Positions 17,003 to 25,150 of a DNA stretch of 49,829 nucleotides are shown one piece after another; the stretch's first letter is position 1, and every line of letters begins with the position of its first letter. Source of the DNA: Sulfurimonas sp. CG01_land_8_20_14_3_00_36_23 (lineage in GTDB: Bacteria; Campylobacterota; Campylobacteria; Campylobacterales; Sulfurimonadaceae); assembly GCA_002781365.1 (NCBI GenBank), contig PETN01000023.1:1-49829 (forward strand). Direction: 5' to 3'. Under the pieces are notes generated by a model. The model saw only the letters and a program-made list of their open reading frames with translations, had not been told where the DNA came from and did no database searches. A program made the position numbers and the translations under genes.

Positions 17003-17991
17003 TAAAAAATCACCGAAAGAGAGAACATTAACTTATCTTGTAAATCATGTGAATTAAGTTCATATTCAGACTTAATCGCAATTGGGAATAGCGGTCTATA
17101 TGTATATGTAAAAACTGCTAATTGCCCTACATCAGCACTAAGCCTGTCATCATAGGATTCAACCCTTATACTTCCTATATGTTGCTCCGTAAATCTATAC
17201 AAGCCTTGTACATACCCGGCCAATGAAGTTATTTCCCTTTGTCCTTGTTGGTATCCTAGTTCTGTAGAGAATTGAAATTTATCACTATCATATTTTCCAG
17301 ATAAAAGCGCATAATGAAGAAACTCTGTATCATCGAAAGCATTTGTTTGATGGAAGTATCCACCATCTAGCTTTAGAGTGTAGTCATCTTTCTCATAGAC
17401 AACATTAAGTCCGTAGTGCTGATCTAGCTTATAGTTATTATAGTTATCATCAAAATCATCATTATTTTGATAAATTACTCCTATTTTCAGGCCATAGTCA
17501 CTATAGGTTGAATAAGAGACTACTGCACCAGTTGTATAGTTTGGAAATATAATATCCGAAGTCATTGGATTGAAGATTGTTTGTCGTAATGCATTTACAG
17601 GTAAAAGATTCCAAAGGCCGATAGGGGAGTTGTATTTCCCTAGTGTTACAGCGAAATTTTCATTGTATATATAGTCAAAATATAATCTTTCCACATGCAG
17701 GTCTCTATCTTTTGTAATAGAGTAGCTATTAGGATATTGACTGTGTGTATAGAAATCTTTATATTCCACTTCTGCCATGTAGGATAACTTCTCAAAGGTA
17801 CCATAAGCAAGAAGCGCTATATCATTGAGTCTATAAGTTGTAACTGCTTTAGATTGTGCATAATCTGCAGAGAAATAACCTCCGACATAGAGTGGTAGGG
17901 ATGCAACTTGCACACCCTTCCCAAGTTCATACTCATCCTCTGCTTGTAAAATAAAAAAACAAAGAAATAAAATAGTAATAATCTTATTCAT
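17002..17991 (-). CDS. Outer-membrane beta-barrel (porin-like) protein
   Basis: 329 residues from the ATG at 17,991, chosen because AAAGGGAG lies just upstream and a signal peptide begins there (MNKIITILFLCFFILQA). A longer frame from 18,012 would bury the signal peptide. The mature protein alternates short amphipathic strands rich in Tyr and Asp (for example LYVGGYFSADYAQ, YLDFYTHS-like strands) and ends in a terminal Phe (MFSLSVIF), the usual outer-membrane assembly signal. It resembles small phosphate/organic porin-type barrels, but the substrate is unknown. It sits 31 bases after dsbD and overlaps the periplasmic protein gene. Confidence 0.75.
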   Translation of the reverse strand: MNKIITILFLCFFILQAEDEYELGKGVQVASLPLYVGGYFSADYAQSKAVTTYRLNDIALLAYGTFEKLSYMAEVEYKDFYTHSQYPNSYSITKDRDLHVERLYFDYIYNENFAVTLGKYNSPIGLWNLLPVNALRQTIFNPMTSDIIFPNYTTGAVVSYSTYSDYGLKIGVIYQNNDDFDDNYNNYKLDQHYGLNVVYEKDDYTLKLDGGYFHQTNAFDDTEFLHYALLSGKYDSDKFQFSTELGYQQGQREITSLAGYVQGLYRFTEQHIGSIRVESYDDRLSADVGQLAVFTYTYRPLFPIAIKSEYELNSHDLQDKLMFSLSVIF

Positions 17992-18022
17992 TAGAACTCC
18001 CTTTACTCTCACCCCTAAGACC

Positions 18023-19783
18023 TTAAATACTATTTATATGGTCTAAAAACTCTTGAGGTGGCTTATAACCAAATATCTTTTTAGCTTTTATCTCTTCTAA
18101 ATTTTCATCGAAAAAGAGAATTGCAGGTGGTCCAAATACTCCATATTTTTTAGATAACGCTTTCTCATCTGCACTATTTTTCGTAACATCTGCTTGAATC
18201 AGAACAAAAGAACTTAATGCATTTTGAACATCTGCATTAGAGAAAGTATTGTGTTCTAACTCTTTACAAGAGGTACACCAGTCAGCATAAAAATCTAGCA
18301 TTATCTTTTTGCCTTTATTTTTTGCCAAAACTGCATCTAACTCAGCAATAGAGTGCACTTTTGTGAAACTATTTGTTTTCACGCTTACAGAGCTAGTTGA
18401 AACAACACCTGCTGATGTAAATTTTTCTAATGGATTGAGTGGATTAGTTGCTCCACTTAATAAACCAAGCAACAAAGATGCACCTAGCATAAAGATAACT
18501 ACACCCAAGCCTTTAAACAGCGCGTTCCATGATCTTTTATCATCTTTCAGTGCTTCAAACACTCCAAGATAAACAGATGAGATGATTAATAGTAAAGCCC
18601 ATAAAAGCATTGAAATCGAATCTGGTAATATACGAGCCAACATCCAAATAGCAATAGCAAGCATGATAACACCAAATACTTTAGAAACAGTTGTCATCCA
18701 ACCACCAGGACGAGGCATAAATTTACCTGCTCCAATTCCCACAAGAAGAAGTGGTGCCCCCATACCTAAACTCATAACAAAGAGTGCCAATCCACCCAGC
18801 ATAGCATCACCTGTTTGACCTATATAAACAAGCGCTCCTGCCAACGGTGGAGCAACACATGGCCCAACGATTAATGCAGATAAAAACCCCATAACTGCTA
18901 CGCCTGCAAAACCACCTTTATTTCCAGCTTTGTTAGAAGTATTAGATAGTTTACTCTGTAAAGAAGAAGGAAGTCCAATTTCAAAAAATCCAAACATTGA
19001 GATAGCCAAGATAACAAAGATAGCTGCAAAAGCAGACAATACCCATGGATTTTGTAAAGATGCCTGAATGTTACCACCAAAGAGTCCAGCTAAAACACCA
19101 GCCATTGTATACGCCATACTCATTGCTAGCACATAAACAAGAGAGAGCATAAAACCTTTTCTTGCCGTCATCCCTTCACCTTGAGAAACGATGATAGATG
19201 AGAGAATAGGAATCATTGGAAAAACACATGGAGTAAGTGCTAAAAGAAGTCCAAATCCAAAAAATGTTAACAAGATAAGAGAGATGTTACCACTTTTAAA
19301 TGTATCCGTGATTGCATCTGTTTCAGAACCTGAGTTCGTAGTTTCATTTGCTACTACAGCAGATGCTTGTTCTAATTTTGATGCATCTATTTTAAGTGTA
19401 AACTCATTTTCTAAAGGTTCATAACATAAACCTTTCTCTGAACAACCTTGATACTTAACAACTGCAACTATCTCATCTGCATCACTGTTTTTTGTCAAAG
19501 GCATATCTAGCACTATCGACTTAGTAAACACTTGTTCGCCGCCATGATCTACACTTGCGGGATAGTTTATAGCACCTAAAACAATAGCACTATCTTTAAG
19601 TGAAATACTCAACTTATCTTTGTATAGATAGATAGATTCAGCCAACTCAATCTTCACTATTAGTTTGTTCTCTTTTACTTCTGCACTAGGTTTAAATGCA
19701 TCTTCTGGCATTAAAAAACTACCTGAGCCACCCAAGCCAAATAACGAAAAGTACATCGCTACTAAAATTAAAATATATCTCAT
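18023..19783 (-). CDS. dsbD: Thiol:disulfide interchange protein DsbD
   Basis: 586 residues with all three parts of full-length DsbD. An N-terminal signal and periplasmic alpha domain contain the Cys pair in QGCSEKGLCYEP. Eight membrane segments follow, with Cys in LTPCVFPMIP and VGPCVAPPLAG. The C-terminal thioredoxin domain has C503-T-S-C506. It passes electrons from cytoplasmic thioredoxin to periplasmic thiols. In this operon, with a TlpA-like protein, two c-type cytochromes and a lipoprotein ending in GGCGCR, its likely job is to keep the cysteines of these partners reduced (inference). Confidence 0.95.
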   Translation of the reverse strand: MRYILILVAMYFSLFGLGGSGSFLMPEDAFKPSAEVKENKLIVKIELAESIYLYKDKLSISLKDSAIVLGAINYPASVDHGGEQVFTKSIVLDMPLTKNSDADEIVAVVKYQGCSEKGLCYEPLENEFTLKIDASKLEQASAVVANETTNSGSETDAITDTFKSGNISLILLTFFGFGLLLALTPCVFPMIPILSSIIVSQGEGMTARKGFMLSLVYVLAMSMAYTMAGVLAGLFGGNIQASLQNPWVLSAFAAIFVILAISMFGFFEIGLPSSLQSKLSNTSNKAGNKGGFAGVAVMGFLSALIVGPCVAPPLAGALVYIGQTGDAMLGGLALFVMSLGMGAPLLLVGIGAGKFMPRPGGWMTTVSKVFGVIMLAIAIWMLARILPDSISMLLWALLLIISSVYLGVFEALKDDKRSWNALFKGLGVVIFMLGASLLLGLLSGATNPLNPLEKFTSAGVVSTSSVSVKTNSFTKVHSIAELDAVLAKNKGKKIMLDFYADWCTSCKELEHNTFSNADVQNALSSFVLIQADVTKNSADEKALSKKYGVFGPPAILFFDENLEEIKAKKIFGYKPPQEFLDHINSI

Positions 19784-19803
19784 TTTTTTACCTTTATTAT
19801 AAT

Positions 19804-20724
19804 TTACAAATTATTTAAATTAATAGAGTCTAGTTTTAAATCTCTACAATTGTTAAACGATATGTTGGAGCCTTTATCAATCGAAATCGTTGAAAAATTC
19901 AATCTTTTCGAAAAAGAACTCACATAAGCCAAATCTTTGTTAAACATAGCAGTGGCAAAGGCATCTAACATATCTATGTTAAATCCATTTTGGATTACTG
20001 TCATAGAACTATAGATATTGGATGACTCACCACTCTTTTTATTTAATATATGGTTATTCTCTTTTGTTTTTATAAATCTCTCATAATCACCACTTGTCGA
20101 GATTGAAATTGGCTCTTTAGATGTTTTGATATATCCTAAATTCCCTTCCGAGAATGGATCCCTTAAAGCTATAGTATAACTTTTTCCAAAACTTACTATT
20201 TCTCCACCAACATTAACCAAACTCTTTGTCGCACCATTTTGCTTCAAAAAAGATACTATTTTTTTAGCAACATAACCTTTGCCAATGCCACCTAGATCTA
20301 ATCGCATACCTTTTTTTGCTAAAAAGATACTATTTTCAGAGAGCTCAATGAACCTATAATCCACAAGCTCTTTTTGCTTGTCAATCATTTTTTTAGTCGC
20401 GACTTCCTGGTTTGAAAATCCAAAATGGTATGCTCCATGACTAAGAGCTCCCATGGTAATATCAAACTCTCCATCGCTTAATCTAGAGGCTTCTATACAT
20501 CTTTGAAAAAGTGCAATATCTTCATCGTTGCACTCTCTCTTTTCTAAACCCGAAGAAGCATTTATCTGACTTAGAAAAGACTCTTTTTTATACGCGCTGT
20601 ATCTATCTTCAAACTCTTTCGCCAAGCCGTAAGCTTGAAGCAAAACACTCTTTGAAACATTGGCACGAATGAGCAACTTCGTGCTCATAATATTTGCTTC
20701 TAATGCCTTTTCAAAAAGTGCCAC
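19804..20724 (-). CDS. apbE: FAD:protein FMN transferase (ApbE), no signal peptide
   Basis: Transfers FMN from FAD onto a Thr or Ser of target proteins. Family motifs are present: FDITMGAL, MRLDLGGIGKGYVAKK, VNVGGEI and DMLDAFATAM with the metal-binding Asp. The start is GTG at 20,724 with AAGG six bases upstream. The protein begins MALFEKALEANIMSTKLLI, so it has no signal peptide or lipobox, unlike most ApbE proteins, and should be cytoplasmic unless the start is wrong. It sits 8 bases after the DUF3570 gene, whose product carries a target-like motif. Confidence 0.9.
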   Translation of the reverse strand: MALFEKALEANIMSTKLLIRANVSKSVLLQAYGLAKEFEDRYSAYKKESFLSQINASSGLEKRECNDEDIALFQRCIEASRLSDGEFDITMGALSHGAYHFGFSNQEVATKKMIDKQKELVDYRFIELSENSIFLAKKGMRLDLGGIGKGYVAKKIVSFLKQNGATKSLVNVGGEIVSFGKSYTIALRDPFSEGNLGYIKTSKEPISISTSGDYERFIKTKENNHILNKKSGESSNIYSSMTVIQNGFNIDMLDAFATAMFNKDLAYVSSFSKRLNFSTISIDKGSNISFNNCRDLKLDSINLNNL

Positions 20725-20732
20725 TCTACGCC

Positions 20733-21854
20733 TTAAAATTCATAATCAACTTTTAAAGTTGTATATATCGCCTGTATATTACTGTCCCCATGCCAACTCT
20801 TAATATTAGCATTGTTGCTCGTTTGATATAAATCCACACTTGCCGTAAATTTATATTGACTCGTTGGCGACGGTTTATAGATAAATGGAATACCTAAATC
20901 ATAAGAGTCAAATGCGCTCGTACGATAATCGATAGCGAAATATGGATCAGTTGCGCTATAAGTTCCAAGCTCTTTTGAAAAATTTGCTTTACTTTGAGTA
21001 TAGTATCTCACTCTTATTCCTGAGGTTAGCTTAGAGTTAAATTCATGCATCCACTCTACATTAAGAGTATGAGATGATATATCCCAATCATCTGTGTAAT
21101 ATCTGTACGCATAGTTAATGCTATTTTCATCACTTAAAAGATTTACACCCTTCACAGCAAAAGCATCCCCTGACCTTGTGCTTGGGTACTTTTCAAACTT
21201 AGCAAAACCATCTTGTAAAACATAGTGATACGTTGATGATAGAAAACCTTCACTCCAGAGTTTTGAGTAAACAAATTGTATCGATGCGGTCGGGCTAATC
21301 AATTGATTGACTGAAATATCGATTTTTCCCTCTTTTCTACTATTGTTGGGCACTAAAACTCTATGTGTTACTGGACTCCATGTGTCATCTGACTGTGAAA
21401 TACCAATACCAACCGCAGTATTTTCCTCATTGAGTTGTCTCACATAGTTTAGAAAGATTGCTTTACCATCATAGTCATTTTCAGTTGAAAGATAAAATCC
21501 ACCACTTACCGCATTTTCTCCATCTTCATAAGCCATCAAAAATGTAGGAGCATATCTCATCTCATCAAAACCCTCTTTAGCAGAAGCACCAACAACTGTA
21601 TCCGCTATAACAGGGCTACCACCGTTTGTAATACTGGCAGCAGTAATAGCATCTATTCTCATTGAAAAACCAACTAAAAGATTTTTAGAGAGTGTTTTCA
21701 TAAGTGAAAATGTTGGCGAATAAACCGTAACGTCACTCGAGTCACTATAAGTATTAATACCTACAGAAGCACTATCTTTAAGACTCGAAGCATACGTTTT
21801 TAAAAATGGTGTTAGTAGCAAAATACCAACAAAAAATGATTTTATTACCTGCAT
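20733..21854 (-). CDS. DUF3570 outer-membrane protein with ApbE-target-like motif
   Basis: 373 residues from the ATG at 21,854, chosen because AAGGAGG lies six bases upstream; an alternative TTG is two codons earlier. A signal peptide ends near Tyr-Ala-Ser at about residue 22. The rest looks like an outer-membrane barrel (alternating aromatic strands, terminal VDYEF). Recognised as DUF3570. Near the N-terminus, D68-A-I-T-A-A-S74-I-T resembles the ApbE consensus Dx(x)(S/T)(G/A)A(T/S)xT, so Ser74 could carry covalent FMN. The ribosome site and start lie inside the end of the DUF4266 gene (10-base overlap), and apbE follows 8 bases later. Function of the family is uncharacterised to my knowledge. 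Confidence 0.82.
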   Translation of the reverse strand: MQVIKSFFVGILLLTPFLKTYASSLKDSASVGINTYSDSSDVTVYSPTFSLMKTLSKNLLVGFSMRIDAITAASITNGGSPVIADTVVGASAKEGFDEMRYAPTFLMAYEDGENAVSGGFYLSTENDYDGKAIFLNYVRQLNEENTAVGIGISQSDDTWSPVTHRVLVPNNSRKEGKIDISVNQLISPTASIQFVYSKLWSEGFLSSTYHYVLQDGFAKFEKYPSTRSGDAFAVKGVNLLSDENSINYAYRYYTDDWDISSHTLNVEWMHEFNSKLTSGIRVRYYTQSKANFSKELGTYSATDPYFAIDYRTSAFDSYDLGIPFIYKPSPTSQYKFTASVDLYQTSNNANIKSWHGDSNIQAIYTTLKVDYEF

Positions 21855-22060
21855 CCACAACCTCCTTGAAAGCTACTATCTCCGCCAGCTGAAGCTTCAC
21901 GAATTAAAAAAATGTGTCCCTCTTGTTCTGCACGTGCATCCACTGGACTTAGTCTCATTTTATCTTGAGCAAAATACTCTTTTTCGTAAGGCATAACACG
22001 CACCAAACGCTCAGAACATCCACTCAATAATAAAAGAGCAATTAAAACTAAATATTGCAT
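21845..22060 (-). CDS. DUF4266 small lipoprotein ending GGCGCR
   Basis: 71 residues. The lipobox LLSGCS makes Cys15 the lipidated residue. The middle matches DUF4266 (VMPYEKEYFAQDKM), and the C-terminus ends in QGGCGCR, the family's characteristic Gly/Cys tail. The CxC pair could bind a metal or form a redox-active thiol site at the outer membrane. The codons of this tail also supply the Shine-Dalgarno AAGGAGG for the DUF3570 gene, so the two products are tightly coupled. It starts 8 bases after the TlpA-like gene. Confidence 0.85.
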   Translation of the reverse strand: MQYLVLIALLLLSGCSERLVRVMPYEKEYFAQDKMRLSPVDARAEQEGHIFLIREASAGGDSSFQGGCGCR

Positions 22061-22068
22061 ATCTCAAC

Positions 22069-22563
22069 CTACTTTAATTTATTGATTTCTTGTTTTAGCT
22101 CTTCAATCTCTTTATTATTCAAACTTCCTACGATAACAAGTTTAATAACACCATTTTTATCAATCAAATACGATGATGGCATCGCAACTGCTCTATAAGC
22201 TTTTGGCAATTTTTTTGAAACATCGTGAAGAGAAATAAAAGGTGTTGCAAAGCCCACTTCACCCTCAACACTATTTAAAAACTTTTTAGCATCTGCTGGG
22301 TCTTTATCAATACTTACAGCAACGATTTTAAATCCGCTCTTATACTCTTTTTGAAGTTTAAAAAACTCTGGCATCTCTTCTTTACAACCGCTGCACCAAC
22401 TAGCCCAAAGATTAAGAAGAACTACTTCACCCTTAAAATCACTCATAGAGTAATTTTTTGAATTATCCAGCGTAGGAAGATTAAAAGCAACAGCTTTATC
22501 CCCCTCTGAAACACCTGCGAACAAACTTAACGCTAACGAGATTAATACTATTATTTTTTTCAT
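22069..22563 (-). CDS. TlpA/ResA-like periplasmic thioredoxin
   Basis: 164 residues with a signal peptide (MKKIIVLISLALSLFAGVSE). The redox site is WC57-S-G-C60 in LLNLWASWCSGCKEEMPEF, with the later cis-Pro region AMPSSYLID. Proteins of this family reduce disulfides of apocytochromes and other periplasmic partners and take electrons from DsbD or CcdA; dsbD is in the same operon. It lies between the cytochrome genes and DUF4266, so likely clients are the haem-binding CxxCH motifs and the DUF4266 cysteines. Confidence 0.92.
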   Translation of the reverse strand: MKKIIVLISLALSLFAGVSEGDKAVAFNLPTLDNSKNYSMSDFKGEVVLLNLWASWCSGCKEEMPEFFKLQKEYKSGFKIVAVSIDKDPADAKKFLNSVEGEVGFATPFISLHDVSKKLPKAYRAVAMPSSYLIDKNGVIKLVIVGSLNNKEIEELKQEINKLK

Positions 22564-22572
22564 GTTTTTTTC

Positions 22573-23172
22573 CTATTTACAATAACTTATTTGACCAGCA
22601 CTAATATACAAACGAGAAGTTGTTATACCATGGCATGTGTTACAAGCGATTTGATTCGTAGCATCCGCTGAATTTGTTATATCATAACTTGCCCCACTAA
22701 ATTTATGCACCGCTGTTGACTGAGCTAGATTGATACCTGAGACTCTATCTACGACTCTCATAAGATAATCTCCAGTTGGAGGAGTTGAGTTAGCAACTCT
22801 AGCAAGTCCAAAGATATTTCCCTGTCCCTTATAACCTTTCGAGTTTGCATCATAGGAGTCAGCGGTTGAATAAGCAACACTAAAATCTGTATTGCGTACA
22901 AACTGAAGTGCCAAATCAGCATTACAGCTATCAGTTAACTCTTGTGAGTTGTTAAAATCTGTAGCAGTTGCGTTTTTAAACAGAGTTCCCGCTAAAACAA
23001 GCTTTCTATCTGTTGCTAAGTCCACATTATGACAAGCTAAACAATCTCTACCTTGAAAGTGCCAGCCGCTAGTTGTAGCAGCTGTAGCACTTCCTCCCTC
23101 TTCTCCCTCTTCACTACATCCACTCAAAAGAAAAGATGTAGCTAACAGAAAGAGCAATGTGTAATATTTCAT
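22573..23172 (-). CDS. Dihaem c-type cytochrome lipoprotein
   Basis: 199 residues. The lipobox LLSGCS makes Cys19 the lipid anchor. Two haem motifs are present, C44-L-A-C-H48 and C177-N-T-C-H181. Two further Cys (83 and 198) could form a disulfide. An acidic Gly/Glu linker follows the anchor. The N-terminal part around the first haem resembles the first haem region of the neighbouring tetrahaem protein (a short CxxCH then a segment with L-x-A-G-T-x-F), suggesting common origin. It is expected at the outer or inner membrane, depending on Lol sorting, as an electron carrier. Confidence 0.85.
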   Translation of the reverse strand: MKYYTLLFLLATSFLLSGCSEEGEEGGSATAATTSGWHFQGRDCLACHNVDLATDRKLVLAGTLFKNATATDFNNSQELTDSCNADLALQFVRNTDFSVAYSTADSYDANSKGYKGQGNIFGLARVANSTPPTGDYLMRVVDRVSGINLAQSTAVHKFSGASYDITNSADATNQIACNTCHGITTSRLYISAGQISYCK

Positions 23173-23181
23173 TTAACCTCC

Positions 23182-24369
23182 TTAGTTGTTTTGAGCACCA
23201 AGCTCAATCCATTTCTTAATATCAAGGTAATCTTGACTCGTAGCAGTAAAGACTGTTCCTCCATTATGGGAGATAGTATTGGTTGCTTTTTGTAAAAGAG
23301 CAGAACTTGTTGGCGTTGTTGTATTTACTTGTGCAACTACACTAGTATAATTTCCTACAAGGAATGTTCGTCCACTTGTACTAGAGTGACAAGCATTACA
23401 TTTATTTGTTAATATTGTCGCTACATTACCTGAATAAGTAGAAGTCGTCGGTGCTGTTGCCGTTGTACCTGTTACAGTACCTAGTGCTGCACCACCTGCT
23501 ATCCAAGCTCTAATTGTTGTATATCTTGTTTCAGAAGTAACTAAAATAGTACCGCCACTATGAGAAGTTCCAATTGCTTTTGTTAACAAGAGTGAATTAT
23601 CTGGTGATGTAGTATTAACATCTGCAACTATATTGTTATACGATGCCGTTACATTTCCATCTGAACTATAGAGTACTGTACCTGTTGTTCCACCAGCGTG
23701 GCAAGCAGTAGTGCTACAATTTGCAACAATAATAGGCAATACATCCGCTTGAAAAACTCCTGCAGTTACTGTACTTGTTGTACTCGTACCAGTTCCTGTG
23801 CTTCCTGCTGTTGCTCCAGCAAATGAAGTAATTCTTCCTGGTGCACTGTTTGTTCCAGTTTCTGTATGACAAGAGTTACAATCTAAATGTGTTCTAGTAT
23901 TGTGTGAATTTGTAGCAGAAGCATTTACAACTGTAAAAGTATTATCTACAACCTGACCTGTAAAGTCATAAGCACTAGTCAATGCAGGTGCATCACTACT
24001 CTTAACATAGGAGTTTCCGCTTCCACGTTTAGTTTTGATTCTATACGTAATTTTTTGTCCTGTGCTTAAGAGTGCTTGCAACGAATAGCCACTTGCAGCT
24101 TGATTAGCTGAAGATGTGTTAAGTTGATTAAAAACTGTTCCAGCAGATAAAAGATAATCTTCTCTTCCGTTTGGTCCATGACATACTGAACATGCTACAC
24201 CTTGATTATGAACAGTTATTGAAGATGACGTATTTGTACTATTATAATTGTCATCATAGTTTTCATCATCACTATGACTATCATCACCGCCATCACTACT
24301 CGTGCTTGTTGAACCACATCCTACCAACATAAATGCTAGTAATAAGCTTAATAAGAATTTTTTTCTCAT
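23182..24369 (-). CDS. Tetrahaem c-type cytochrome lipoprotein
   Basis: 395 residues. The lipobox MLVGCG makes Cys18 the lipid anchor, followed by an acidic Asp/Ser linker. Haem motifs are C60-S-V-C-H64, C164-N-S-C-H168, C218-S-T-T-A-C223-H224 (a CX4CH form) and C324-N-A-C-H328. The C-terminal half is a tandem repeat of about 85-100 residues, each unit containing one haem motif followed by a distal segment ending W-I-x-x-G-A, like planctomycete-type cytochrome domains. It is the first gene of the operon after the regulator, with a direct-repeat operator candidate in front. Confidence 0.85.
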   Translation of the reverse strand: MRKKFLLSLLLAFMLVGCGSTSTSSDGGDDSHSDDENYDDNYNSTNTSSSITVHNQGVACSVCHGPNGREDYLLSAGTVFNQLNTSSANQAASGYSLQALLSTGQKITYRIKTKRGSGNSYVKSSDAPALTSAYDFTGQVVDNTFTVVNASATNSHNTRTHLDCNSCHTETGTNSAPGRITSFAGATAGSTGTGTSTTSTVTAGVFQADVLPIIVANCSTTACHAGGTTGTVLYSSDGNVTASYNNIVADVNTTSPDNSLLLTKAIGTSHSGGTILVTSETRYTTIRAWIAGGAALGTVTGTTATAPTTSTYSGNVATILTNKCNACHSSTSGRTFLVGNYTSVVAQVNTTTPTSSALLQKATNTISHNGGTVFTATSQDYLDIKKWIELGAQNN

Positions 24370-24394
24370 TTTTGCCCCTTTTTTATTGATTTTT

Positions 24395-24432
24395 AGAATA
24401 GTAATATTAGTTTATGAAGATAAAATGAAGAT
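24395..24432 (-). promoter_or_regulatory. Direct-repeat operator and -10 box for the cytochrome operon
   Basis: On the + strand ATGAAGAT occurs at 24,414-24,421 and again at 24,425-24,432, an 11-base period typical of OmpR/PhoB-family sites. On the - strand this reads ATCTTCAT twice, followed by a -10-like TATTCT (24,400-24,395). The repeats would overlap the -35 position, the usual place for an activator. The regulator gene lies immediately upstream. Confidence 0.5.
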
Positions 24433-24440
24433 TTAATAAA

Positions 24441-25109
24441 TCAAGAAGATTTACTAACTCTATAGCCCACGCCCCTAATATTTACAATAAAATCTTTTCT
24501 ATCAAGTTTTTTTCTTAAGTTTTTTATATGAACATCTACAATATTGCTATGCTTTATAGAGTAGTTATCTTTGTTAATATGCTCGCTTAGTTGATAACGT
24601 GTAAGCACCACATTTGGGTTTTGCATAAACAGCTCAAGTAAATCATACTCTGAGCCTGTAAGTTCAACAAGTTTATCATCCACAAAAACTTCATGTGTAG
24701 TTATGTTTAAAGTCACTCCATTAAAACTAATGACGGCCGACTTTTCCTTGCTCTCTCTTCTTAAAAGGGCTCTCATTCGCGCCAAAAGTTCAACATTTGA
24801 GTAGGGCTTGCAAAGATAATCATCCGCACCAGAATCTAAAACGGCTACGCGCGAATCAATCTCTGAGTTTGCAGAAAGCATTAAGACTGGTGTTTTAATC
24901 TCCATTTCCCGAATCTCTTTGAGCAAAACCAGACCATCACCATCACCAAGATTCCAATCAAGAAGTATAAGAGAGTAGTTGTTCTTATCTATATAGTCTT
25001 GTGCTTCCCTATAGCCAGAAGCTACATCGCAGTCATATTTTTCACTCTTTAACATCATAAAGAGTTGTTTTGCCGTTAGTTCGTTATCTTCCACAATCAG
25101 AATATCCAA
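24441..25109 (-). CDS. OmpR-family response regulator
   Basis: 222 residues. The receiver domain has DN at 8-9, phospho-acceptor Asp51 in LLDWNLGDGDG and the Lys of CKPYSN. The C-terminal winged-helix domain includes LVELTGSEYDLLELFM and the late VDVHIKNLRKKL and VRGVGYRV-like end (NIRGVGYRV). No kinase gene is adjacent; the kinase at 14,147-16,198 in the same block could be a partner beside its own CheY-like receiver. It probably controls the cytochrome/DUF3570 operon through the direct repeat 9 bases beyond its stop. Confidence 0.93.
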   Translation of the reverse strand: MDILIVEDNELTAKQLFMMLKSEKYDCDVASGYREAQDYIDKNNYSLILLDWNLGDGDGLVLLKEIREMEIKTPVLMLSANSEIDSRVAVLDSGADDYLCKPYSNVELLARMRALLRRESKEKSAVISFNGVTLNITTHEVFVDDKLVELTGSEYDLLELFMQNPNVVLTRYQLSEHINKDNYSIKHSNIVDVHIKNLRKKLDRKDFIVNIRGVGYRVSKSS

Positions 25110-25150
25110 AAGTCCTCCTAAACGTTAGTTTAAAGTATTATAACTACATT

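Noticed and set aside
22631-22642. TGGCATGTGTTA in the dihaem cytochrome gene as a copy of the dispersed word
   Set aside because: It differs at two positions in the core GGAA end and encodes part of the CxxCH haem motif.
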